From contig JACCQW010000327.1 in NCBI GenBank assembly GCA_013813955.1, positions 1-6,563 of the forward strand: a stretch of DNA of 6,563 nucleotides, written 5' to 3'. The notes under the pieces are model-generated. The model was not told where the DNA came from and ran no database searches. It was given only the letters and a program-made list of their open reading frames with translations. Positions 1 through 5,254 of the stretch are shown here, in pieces. A program made the position numbers and the translations under genes. Origin of the DNA: Solirubrobacterales bacterium (GTDB lineage Bacteria; Actinomycetota; Thermoleophilia; Solirubrobacterales; Solirubrobacteraceae). Numbering within the stretch: position 1 is the stretch's first letter; each line of letters starts with the position of its first letter.

Positions 1-160
1 CCCCGGCGCGCACCGCGGTGCCGCGGGGCGACTGCTTGGCCACCACGGCGGCCGGCCGCAGCTGCAGCCCACGCACGCCCCGGTCGGGATCGTCACTGCC
101 GCAGCCCGCCGCGATCGTGGCGCACGCGGCCGTCAGGACGATCGGGGAGAGGCGGCGCAC
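1..160 (-). CDS. Putative lipoprotein, N-terminal part (runs off window)
   Basis: A reading frame starts at GTG (160-158), 20 bases after the dxs stop, and stays open to the window edge (53 codons). The N-terminus begins MRRLSPIVLTAACA and continues to IAAGC. That is two arginines, a short hydrophobic stretch, then Ala-Ala-Gly-Cys with Cys at residue 20, which fits a lipoprotein signal peptide cleaved before Cys and lipidated there. After the Cys comes a polar stretch (GSDDPDRG) typical of the tether of an exported lipoprotein. No ATG or clear Shine-Dalgarno sequence is present, so expression may depend on read-through from dxs. The mature domain lies outside the window, so no function can be given. 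The frame is supported by the signal-peptide pattern; lipidation is inferred. Confidence 0.6.
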   Translation of the reverse strand, partial: MRRLSPIVLTAACATIAAGCGSDDPDRGVRGLQLRPAAVVAKQSPRGTAVRAG

Positions 161-180
161 CGTCGGGGGATGATGACCGA

Positions 181-2121
181 TCAGGTGCCGGCCAGGGCGC
201 GGTCGCTGACCGCGGCCTCGATGCGCTCGGCGATCCGCCGGCCGGTGAACCCGACCTCGGAGTGCAGCAGCGCGGGCTTGCCGTGCGTGACGTAGCGATC
301 GGGCAGGCCGACGCGCAGGATGCGCGCCGCATGGACGCCGCCGTCGTTGAGCGTCTCCCACACCGCGGTGCCGAAGCCGCCGGCCAGCACGCCCTCCTCG
401 ACGGTCACGAGCAGCTCGTGCTCGGCCGCGAGCTGGGCCATCAGCGCCGCGTCGATCGGCTTGGCGAAGCGCGCGTCGGCGACGGTGACCTCGATGCCGC
501 GCCCGGCCAGCAGGTCGGCGGCCTCCAGCGCCTTGCCGACCCCGCTGCCGTACCCGACGATCGCCACCTTGCCCTCGCCCTCGCGCAGGATCTCGCCGGT
601 GCCGATCTCGATCGGGCGGGGCTCGGAGGGCAGCTCGACGCCGACGCCCTCGCCGCGCGGGTAGCGCAGGCCGACGGGCCCGTCGTGGGCCAGCGCGGTG
701 CGCAGCATGTGCACGAGCATCGCCTCGTCGCGCGGGGCCATCAGCGTGATGTTCGGCAGGCAGCGCAGGTAGGGGATGTCGAATACGCCGTGATGCGTCG
801 GGCCGTCGTCGCCGACGAGGCCCGCGCGGTCCATGGCGAGGACGACGTCGAGCCCCTGCAAGCAGACGTCATGGACGATCTGGTCGAAGGCGCGCTGCAG
901 GAACGTCGAGTAGATCGCGGCGACCGGCTTGGCACCCTGCAGCGCGAGGCCGGAGGCGAAGAGGATCGCCTGCTGCTCGGCGATGCCGACGTCGAAGTAG
1001 CGCTCGGGCATCTCCCTCTGGAGGATGTTCAGCCCGGTCCCGGAGTTCATCGCGGCGGTGATGCCCACCACCCGCTCGTCGCGCCGGCACTCGGCCACGA
1101 GCGCGTCGCCGAAGACCTTGGTGTACTGCGGCGGCTTGGCCACCGTACCCTTCGCGACCGGCACGGCCGGCGCGGGGACCCGGTTGGCGATCGACTTCGG
1201 CTTGGCCGCGTGCCACTCCTCCATGCCCTCCAGGCCGCCGTCCTCGGCGGCCGCGAACCCCTTGCCCTTGATCGTCGCGACGTGGACGACGACGGGGCGC
1301 TCGGCGGTGAACGCGCTGCGCAGCGCCATCCGCAGGGCGCGCACGTCGTGGCCGTCGATGACGCCCATGTAAGCCCAGCCGAGCTCCTCCCAGAACAGCC
1401 CGGGGGCCCAGAACGCCTTGATCGACTCCTTCAGCTGCGGGCCGATGCGCTCGAACGCGGCGCCCAGGCCGCCGGGCAGATCGGTCAGCCGGCCCTCGAC
1501 GTTCTCGCGCGTGTGCCAGAGCTTGGGGTGCAGCCGCACGCGGTTGAAGTAGCGCGACAGTGCGCCGACGTTCGGAGCGATCGACATCCCGTTGTCGTTG
1601 AGGACGACGACCATCGGCGTGCCCAGTCCGCCGGCCTGGTGGATCGCCTCGAAGGCGACCCCGCCGGTCATCGCGCCGTCGCCGATGACCGCGACGACCT
1701 TGCCGTCCTCGTCGGCGCGGCCCAGGCGCTTCATGCCCTCCTTGAGCCCGACCGCGTAGCCGATCGACGTCGAGGCGTGCCCGGCACCCATGATGTCGTG
1801 CTCGGACTCGGCGATCGAGCAGAACGGCGCCAGACCCTCGTACTGGCGGATCGTCGGCAGCTGGTCGCGGCGGCCGGTCAGGATCTTGTGCGGGTAGGCC
1901 TGGTGGCCGACATCCCACAGGATCTTGTCGCGCGGAGAGTCGAGCAGCGAGTGCAGCGCGACGGCCAGCTCGCAGGTGCCGAGGTTGGCGCCGAAGTGCC
2001 CGCCGATCTCGCCGACCGTGTCGATGATGTGCGCGCGGACCTCGTCGGCCACGCGCACGAGCTCCTCGTCGGCGAGGCCGTGCAGGTCCTGGGGGCGGTC
2101 GATGCGGTCGAGGATGCTCAT
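181..2121 (-). CDS. dxs: 1-deoxy-D-xylulose-5-phosphate synthase
   Basis: This thiamine-diphosphate enzyme condenses pyruvate with glyceraldehyde 3-phosphate to DXP, the first step of the MEP isoprenoid pathway (DXP also feeds thiamine and pyridoxal synthesis). The product is 646 residues, normal for the family. Visible landmarks are GGHFGANLGTCEL with His42, DVGHQAYPHKIL with His73, the ThDP/Mg motif GDG (147-149) with Asn177, DGHD with His258, the catalytic Glu382 in VGIAEQQA, STFLQRA with Arg410, GPTHHG with His443, and RYPRG. The C-terminal transketolase domain is complete. The ATG at 2121-2119 overlaps the ispA stop as ATGA. The frame stays open upstream, but family N-termini begin at about MSILDRI and the extension only shadows ispA, so this start is preferred. 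There is no Shine-Dalgarno sequence of its own, so translation is probably coupled to ispA. One oddity is Gln384 where most family members have His (EQHA). Confidence 0.97.
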   Translation of the reverse strand: MSILDRIDRPQDLHGLADEELVRVADEVRAHIIDTVGEIGGHFGANLGTCELAVALHSLLDSPRDKILWDVGHQAYPHKILTGRRDQLPTIRQYEGLAPFCSIAESEHDIMGAGHASTSIGYAVGLKEGMKRLGRADEDGKVVAVIGDGAMTGGVAFEAIHQAGGLGTPMVVVLNDNGMSIAPNVGALSRYFNRVRLHPKLWHTRENVEGRLTDLPGGLGAAFERIGPQLKESIKAFWAPGLFWEELGWAYMGVIDGHDVRALRMALRSAFTAERPVVVHVATIKGKGFAAAEDGGLEGMEEWHAAKPKSIANRVPAPAVPVAKGTVAKPPQYTKVFGDALVAECRRDERVVGITAAMNSGTGLNILQREMPERYFDVGIAEQQAILFASGLALQGAKPVAAIYSTFLQRAFDQIVHDVCLQGLDVVLAMDRAGLVGDDGPTHHGVFDIPYLRCLPNITLMAPRDEAMLVHMLRTALAHDGPVGLRYPRGEGVGVELPSEPRPIEIGTGEILREGEGKVAIVGYGSGVGKALEAADLLAGRGIEVTVADARFAKPIDAALMAQLAAEHELLVTVEEGVLAGGFGTAVWETLNDGGVHAARILRVGLPDRYVTHGKPALLHSEVGFTGRRIAERIEAAVSDRALAGT

Positions 2122-2990
2122 GAGGGGCGGGTGTAGATGAAGTCGGTGATCTGCTCGAGCTCGGGTCCGGCGGGGTCGGCTTCGGCGAGCGCCGTGCGCG
2201 CCTTGTCGTGTGATGTCGCCGCCAGCTCCCGCGCCCCGTCGAGCCCGAACTCGCTGACGTAGGTGCGCTTGCCGTGGCGCTCGTCGCTGCCGCGCGGCTT
2301 GCCGAGCGCATCGTCCGTGCCCGTCACGTCGAGGATGTCGTCGACGATCTGGAACAACACGCCCAGCTCCGCCGCGAAGCCGCGGTAGGAGTTTGTCGCA
2401 GGTCCGCTCATGCCCGCTATCAGCAATACGCATTCTACCGAGGCCCCGATCAGCCGCCCGGTCTTGAGCTCGTGCAGGCGGCGCAGGCCGGGGGCGCCCG
2501 CGGGCGCCGCGCGGTCGACGTCGAGGTACTGGCCGCCGACCATGCCGTTGACGCCCGTCGCCGCGGCGAGCTCGCCGACGGCCTCAAGGATGCGGGCCGG
2601 CTCGCCGACCTGATGGGTCAGGACGTGGCGGAAGGCCTCGGCGTAGAGGCCGTCGCCGGCGAGGATCGCCACGTCCTCGCCGAAGGCGACGTGGCAGGTG
2701 GGGCGGCCACGGCGCAGGTCGTCGTCGTCCATCGCGGGCAGGTCGTCGTGGATCAGCGAGTAGGTGTGGATGAGCTCGATCGCCGCCGCCAGCGGCAGCA
2801 GCTCGCGGGTGTCGCGGCCCAGGCCGCGCGCTGTGGCCAGGGCGAGCACGGGACGGATGCGCTTGCCGCCGGCCAGGAGGCTGTAGCGCATGGCCTCCCC
2901 GAGGCCGCCGGTGACCTCCTCCTCGTCGGAGAAGCGCAGGCCCTCGAGGTAGTGCTCGACCTCGCGGCGCAGCTCGTCGGGGTAGGGCAC
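2118..2990 (-). CDS. ispA: Farnesyl diphosphate synthase-type polyprenyl synthetase
   Basis: This class I trans-prenyltransferase makes allylic diphosphates from IPP and DMAPP, supplying precursors for quinones, carotenoids and undecaprenyl phosphate. It has 290 residues, close to E. coli IspA (299). Motifs are GGKRIRP (41-47, IPP binding), the first aspartate-rich motif DDLPAMD (82-88) followed by DDDLRRGRPT, GGQYLD (152-157), KTG (176-178), and the second aspartate-rich motif FQIVDDILD (213-221). Tyr77 lies five residues before the first Asp pair, as in bacterial farnesyl diphosphate synthases; geranylgeranyl synthases usually lack an aromatic there. C15 is therefore the favoured product, although chain length is an inference. 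The GTG start at 2990-2988 lies 5 bases after the xseB stop; no good upstream alternative or Shine-Dalgarno sequence is visible. The gene overlaps dxs by 4 bases. Codons 185-199 contain an unusual cluster of A/T-ending codons. Confidence 0.95.
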   Translation of the reverse strand: MPYPDELRREVEHYLEGLRFSDEEEVTGGLGEAMRYSLLAGGKRIRPVLALATARGLGRDTRELLPLAAAIELIHTYSLIHDDLPAMDDDDLRRGRPTCHVAFGEDVAILAGDGLYAEAFRHVLTHQVGEPARILEAVGELAAATGVNGMVGGQYLDVDRAAPAGAPGLRRLHELKTGRLIGASVECVLLIAGMSGPATNSYRGFAAELGVLFQIVDDILDVTGTDDALGKPRGSDERHGKRTYVSEFGLDGARELAATSHDKARTALAEADPAGPELEQITDFIYTRPS

Positions 2991-2995
2991 CGGGG

Positions 2996-3199
2996 CTAGA
3001 GGAGCGAGTCCTGGCCGGGCAGCGGCTCGCGCTCGGCCTCGCGCGAGCGGCGCTCGAGCTCCGCGGAGGCCTGGGAGGCCAGCGCGGCGCAGTCCTCCAC
3101 CAGGCCGGCAGCCGCATCGGCGCTCAGGTCGCCCGAGCGCAGCTGCTCCGCGGCGCGCTCCAGGCGCGTGATCAGTTCGTCGAGGGTGTCGTCGCTCAT
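2996..3199 (-). CDS. xseB: Exodeoxyribonuclease VII small subunit
   Basis: This is the small subunit of exonuclease VII, which together with XseA degrades single-stranded DNA to oligonucleotides in the cytoplasm. The 67-residue product is slightly shorter than usual (about 75-85). It shows the family's helical pattern: LDELITRLERAAEQLRSGDL followed by SADAAAGLVEDCAALASQAS, a short coiled-coil-like pair of helices linked by the conserved Ser-Gly-Asp-Leu turn, with a polar tail. The ATG at 3199-3197 overlaps the nusB TGA by 4 bases. AGGTG (3209-3205) lies 5 bases before the ATG and is the clearest Shine-Dalgarno sequence in the operon. Position between nusB and ispA matches the common bacterial nusB-(xseA)-xseB-ispA-dxs order. 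The large subunit gene is absent from the window. Assignment rests on size, motif and synteny. Confidence 0.88.
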   Translation of the reverse strand: MSDDTLDELITRLERAAEQLRSGDLSADAAAGLVEDCAALASQASAELERRSREAEREPLPGQDSLL

Positions 3200-3609
3200 G
3201 GGCGCACCTGATTCTCCCCGATCTCGCGGTGCACGGCGGCCAGGATGCCGTTGACGAAGCCGGGCGCGTCGGCGCCGCTGAAGGTCTTGGCGGTCTCCAC
3301 GGCCTCGTCGATGGCGCCTTCGGCTGGGATCGGGGTGTCGCCCGGCGCGGCGTCGGGGTGCAGCATCTCCAGCAGCGCGACGCGCATGATGGCGTGCTCC
3401 AGCGGCGCGATCCGCTCCAGCGTCCAGCCCCTCGCGTGGCGCGCGATGTGTGCGTCGAGCTCCTCGCCGCGGTCCTCCGCGGCGTGGGCGAGCGCGCGGG
3501 TGAACAGGCTCGCGTCACGATCGAGCACCTCGTCGAGCTCGCGCCCGGTCACGGCGGCCTGGTAGAGGGCGAAGACGGCGGCGCGGCGATGGTCGGATCG
3601 GCGGGACAT
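3196..3609 (-). CDS. nusB: Transcription antitermination factor NusB
   Basis: NusB binds the boxA RNA element with S10 (NusE) and is part of the antitermination complex on rRNA operons. The 137-residue product has the all-helical NusB pattern: an N-terminal RRAAVFALYQAAV segment (residues 8-20), the central LERIAPLEHAIMRVALLEML (64-83), and the C-terminal IPAEGAIDEAVETAKTFSG (94-112) followed by FVNGILAAV (118-126), all family hallmarks. The ATG at 3609-3607 is the only sensible start. No Shine-Dalgarno sequence precedes it, but TAGCCT ends 8 bases upstream, compatible with a leaderless transcript. It is the first gene of the tight nusB-xseB-ispA-dxs run and is separated by 46 bases from the DUF559 gene upstream. 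Confidence 0.95.
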   Translation of the reverse strand: MSRRSDHRRAAVFALYQAAVTGRELDEVLDRDASLFTRALAHAAEDRGEELDAHIARHARGWTLERIAPLEHAIMRVALLEMLHPDAAPGDTPIPAEGAIDEAVETAKTFSGADAPGFVNGILAAVHREIGENQVRP

Positions 3610-3630
3610 GGCGCATCAGGCTACTCAGGG
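3610..3630 (-). promoter_or_regulatory. Possible -10 element for a leaderless nusB transcript
   Basis: On the minus strand, TAGCCT (3623-3618) fits the TANNNT pattern of actinobacterial -10 elements. Its last base is 8 bases from the nusB ATG, which would place the transcription start at or within a base or two of the A. No Shine-Dalgarno sequence occurs in this gap, which favours leaderless translation. There is no recognisable TTGACA-like -35. This is a weak prediction from short motifs. Confidence 0.35.
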
Positions 3631-3698
3631 CGGGTCGGCGAGCAGGGCTCGCAGGTCACCGCGCCGGGTCGGCGAGCAGGGCTCGCAGGTCACCAGCC
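3631..3698. repeat. 34-bp tandem duplication with 30 identical bases
   Basis: Two adjacent units (3631-3664 and 3665-3698) share their first 30 bases exactly and differ only over the last four. Each copy contains the perfect inverted repeat GCGAGC-AGG-GCTCGC (6-bp arms), at 3638-3652 and 3672-3686. The repeat covers the 3' end of the DUF559 gene: the upstream copy on the minus strand encodes GDLRALLADP in frame, and the downstream copy supplies, out of frame, the current TGA stop. Because 34 is not a multiple of three, the duplication changed the reading frame at the end of the gene. Confidence 0.9.
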
Positions 3699-4606
3699 AG
3701 CTCCGGTGTGTGCAGGTGCTCGGCGGCGACGCGGATCGGCTGCCAGCCCGCGACGCTCAGCCGGCGGCTCTTGAGGCGATCCGAGCCGAACGCCGTGGGC
3801 GTGTGGTGGAACTCGCGGCTGTCCAGCTCGACGACCACGCGGGCGGCGTGCCAGACGGCGTCGCACTCCACGCTGTCGTCCCCGACCCACACGCGGGTGT
3901 TGAGCTGGGGCTCGGGCAGGGCGTGGCCGCGCGCGTAGGCGAGGAAGGCCTCCTCCAGCTCGCTGCGAGTGATGCTCGCCAGGTTCGCCCGGGTGGCGAG
4001 AAGCGCGCGCACGGCGCCGCTGCCCTTCGCGCGCGGGTGGCGCGCCAAGACCTCTCCAAGCGACGGCCGGTCGCCGAATCGCCGGTGCTCGGCCTCGGCC
4101 ATCGCCCGCTCGACCCCGCGAACGGAGATGACCGCCGCAAGGTCGACGAGCGTCCGCGCGACCGTGGTGGCGCGGATCCCGTCGACGGCGATGAGCTCGT
4201 CGGCGGGCAGGGTGGCCCGGTGGGCCTGGATGCCGGGCCGCGCGCCGCGGCGGCGCGAGGTCGTGATCTCGATGAGGGTCCGGCTGTCGGCGCGGATGCC
4301 GTGCAGCGCCGCGGCGTCGCGGTGGCTCAGGGCGGCGCCTGGCCCACCGGCGAGGATGGCGGCCATCCATCGCCCGCGGCGGGTCAGGCGCGAGTGACCG
4401 ATCGCGTACACGCCGCGGTGGATCTCGTGCAGCCGGCCGATCCTCACGCGGTAAGCGATCTCCTTGGCGCTGAGGGCGAGGGCGAGCAGCTGCCGGCGGG
4501 CCGCGACCCCGTGCTGGCGTTCGGCGAGCTGCGCGATCGCCCGATCGGGACCCAACTTGTCGATTTCACCCCAATAGTTGGGGTCAAACTGCCGTCCTGC
4601 CTCCAT
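3656..4606 (-). CDS. AbiEi-like winged-helix protein with C-terminal DUF559 (Vsr-like) nuclease-fold domain
   Basis: The product is 316 residues from the ATG at 4606. Residues about 21-71 (DRAIAQLAERQHGVAARRQL to HRGVYAIGH) resemble the winged-helix domain of AbiEi-type antitoxins. Residues about 79-170 look like the following AbiEi-type core (AALSHRDAAALHGI, DGIRATTVARTLVDLA). Residues about 213-300 match the DUF559/PD-(D/E)XK pattern: Glu216 in SELEEAF, Asp249 in VECD, Glu260 and Asp262 in VVVELDS, His267/His268, Asp276-Arg277, then GWQPIR. Such proteins are common in Thermoleophilia and have no established function. No AbiEii nucleotidyltransferase toxin lies beside it. It sits between efp and nusB, 62 bases after efp. 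The start is uncertain: no Shine-Dalgarno sequence precedes the ATG, whereas an in-frame TTG at 4555 (299 residues) follows GGGGTGA and agrees better with where the homology begins. The last codons come from a tandem duplication. Confidence 0.85.
   Translation of the reverse strand: MEAGRQFDPNYWGEIDKLGPDRAIAQLAERQHGVAARRQLLALALSAKEIAYRVRIGRLHEIHRGVYAIGHSRLTRRGRWMAAILAGGPGAALSHRDAAALHGIRADSRTLIEITTSRRRGARPGIQAHRATLPADELIAVDGIRATTVARTLVDLAAVISVRGVERAMAEAEHRRFGDRPSLGEVLARHPRAKGSGAVRALLATRANLASITRSELEEAFLAYARGHALPEPQLNTRVWVGDDSVECDAVWHAARVVVELDSREFHHTPTAFGSDRLKSRRLSVAGWQPIRVAAEHLHTPELAGDLRALLADPAR
4564..4588. promoter_or_regulatory. Near-perfect palindrome at the DUF559 gene start, candidate operator
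   Basis: ACCCCAA-TAG-TTGGGGT (4568-4584) is a perfect inverted repeat with 7-bp arms. After one mismatch on each side, three more pairs (TTT/AAA) extend it to 4564-4588. It is clearly richer in A/T than its surroundings. If translation begins at the TTG at 4555, the palindrome lies just upstream of the start and overlaps a TTGACC (-35-like, minus strand 4587-4582) and the GGGGTGA Shine-Dalgarno-like sequence. AbiEi antitoxins are known to repress their own promoters by binding inverted repeats, so autoregulation is a reasonable inference. It could equally form an RNA hairpin. Confidence 0.5.
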
Positions 4607-4668
4607 GCCGGTCAGCGTGACGGAACGAAGCGCGCGCGTGGGCCTGTGTTCGTGACGAAACTCCGGCG

Positions 4669-5229
4669 TCAGGCGCGCGACATGTACTCGCCCGACGACG
4701 TCTGGACCTTCACGCGATCGCCGACGTTGACGAAGAGCGGCACGCGCACGACCGCGCCGGTCTCCAGCGTCGCCGGCTTCTCGCCGCCGCCGGAGGCGGT
4801 GTCGCCGCGCAGGCCGGGCTCGGTCTCGGTGACCTCGAGCTCGACGGAGGACGGCAGCTGCAGGTCGCCGGGCTCATCGTCGATGAACAGGACGTCGACC
4901 TCGTCGTTGGGCTTGGTCCAGCGCAGCGCGTCGGCCACCGACTCCTGGGGCACCGCGAGCTGCTCATAGGTCGAGCTGTCCATGAAGTGCGCGTCGGTTC
5001 CGTCGGCGTAGAGGAACTGCATCCTGCGCGCCTCGGTGCGCACCGAGCGGAACTTCTCGCCGGCCCGGAAGGTCTTGTCGATGACGTTGCCGTCCGCGGC
5101 GCGGCGCAGCTTAGTGCGCACGAACGCCCCGCCCTTGCCGGGCTTCACATGCTGGAACTCGACGATCTTGAAGACGGTCCCGTCCACGTCGATGTGGTTG
5201 CCGTTTTTGAACTGATTTGTCGAAATCAT
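4669..5229 (-). CDS. efp: Translation elongation factor P
   Basis: EF-P binds the ribosome between the P and E sites and restores peptide bond formation at polyproline stretches. The product is 186 residues, the standard length. The N-terminal KOW-like domain runs [10 protein letters not shown] to the loop [14 protein letters not shown], with Lys32 at the tip where other species may modify the residue. The middle OB domain has TYEQLAVP. The C-terminal OB domain carries the signature [20 protein letters not shown] followed by GDRVKV and GEYMSRA. The tip residue is Lys, so EarP rhamnosylation (which needs Arg) is excluded. No epmA, epmB or earP gene is present here. The ATG at 5229-5227 is the family start. 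No Shine-Dalgarno sequence precedes it, and the first codons are rich in A/T (ATT, ACA, AAT, AAA), as expected for a weakly structured or leaderless 5' end. Confidence 0.97.
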   Translation of the reverse strand: MISTNQFKNGNHIDVDGTVFKIVEFQHVKPGKGGAFVRTKLRRAADGNVIDKTFRAGEKFRSVRTEARRMQFLYADGTDAHFMDSSTYEQLAVPQESVADALRWTKPNDEVDVLFIDDEPGDLQLPSSVELEVTETEPGLRGDTASGGGEKPATLETGAVVRVPLFVNVGDRVKVQTSSGEYMSRA

Positions 5230-5238
5230 GCGGCTCGG

Positions 5239-5248
5239 AGGCTAGCGT
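5239..5248. promoter_or_regulatory. Possible shared bidirectional -10 between efp and the SnoaL-like gene
   Basis: The 25-base gap between the divergent start codons contains AGGCTAGCGT. On the plus strand TAGCGT (5243-5248) ends 6 bases before the ATG at 5255; on the minus strand TAGCCT (5244-5239) ends 9 bases before the efp ATG. Both match TANNNT and share the same central TA within the palindrome GCTAGC (5241-5246). The spacing suits leaderless or near-leaderless transcripts in both directions. A GGAGG at 5237-5241 lies 13 bases before the plus-strand ATG, rather far for a ribosome binding site. Convincing -35 elements are not visible. Confidence 0.4.
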
Positions 5249-5254
5249 GCGCGC

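Noticed and set aside
10..21. Palindrome CACCGCGGTG, seen three times (11-20, 361-370, 6489-6498)
   Set aside because: In each case it encodes Thr-Ala-Val with the preferred codons ACC GCG GTG in a different gene, so coding bias explains it better than a binding site.
93..332. Short 79-codon minus-strand frame over the dxs/lipoprotein junction
   Set aside because: It is out of frame with both dxs and the lipoprotein signal peptide and is composed of Arg/Ser/Pro-rich shadow sequence.
262..2136. A 624-codon open frame on the plus strand opposite dxs
   Set aside because: It mirrors dxs codons in a GC-rich gene, has Arg/Asp/Val/His-rich composition with no recognisable domain, and dxs on the other strand is certain. 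Long antisense frames are expected at this GC content.
2122..2433. In-frame upstream extension of dxs
   Set aside because: The extension overlaps the conserved C-terminal half of ispA, has Arg-rich shadow composition, and DXS homology starts at the ATG at 2121.
4607..4668. Possible terminator between efp and the DUF559 gene
   Set aside because: Only a 4-bp stem (TTCG-TGA-CGAA) is visible with no T-tract; too weak to call.
3608..4969. A 453-codon plus-strand open frame across the DUF559 gene and into efp
   Set aside because: It spans two well-supported minus-strand genes and has low-complexity composition; an antisense shadow.
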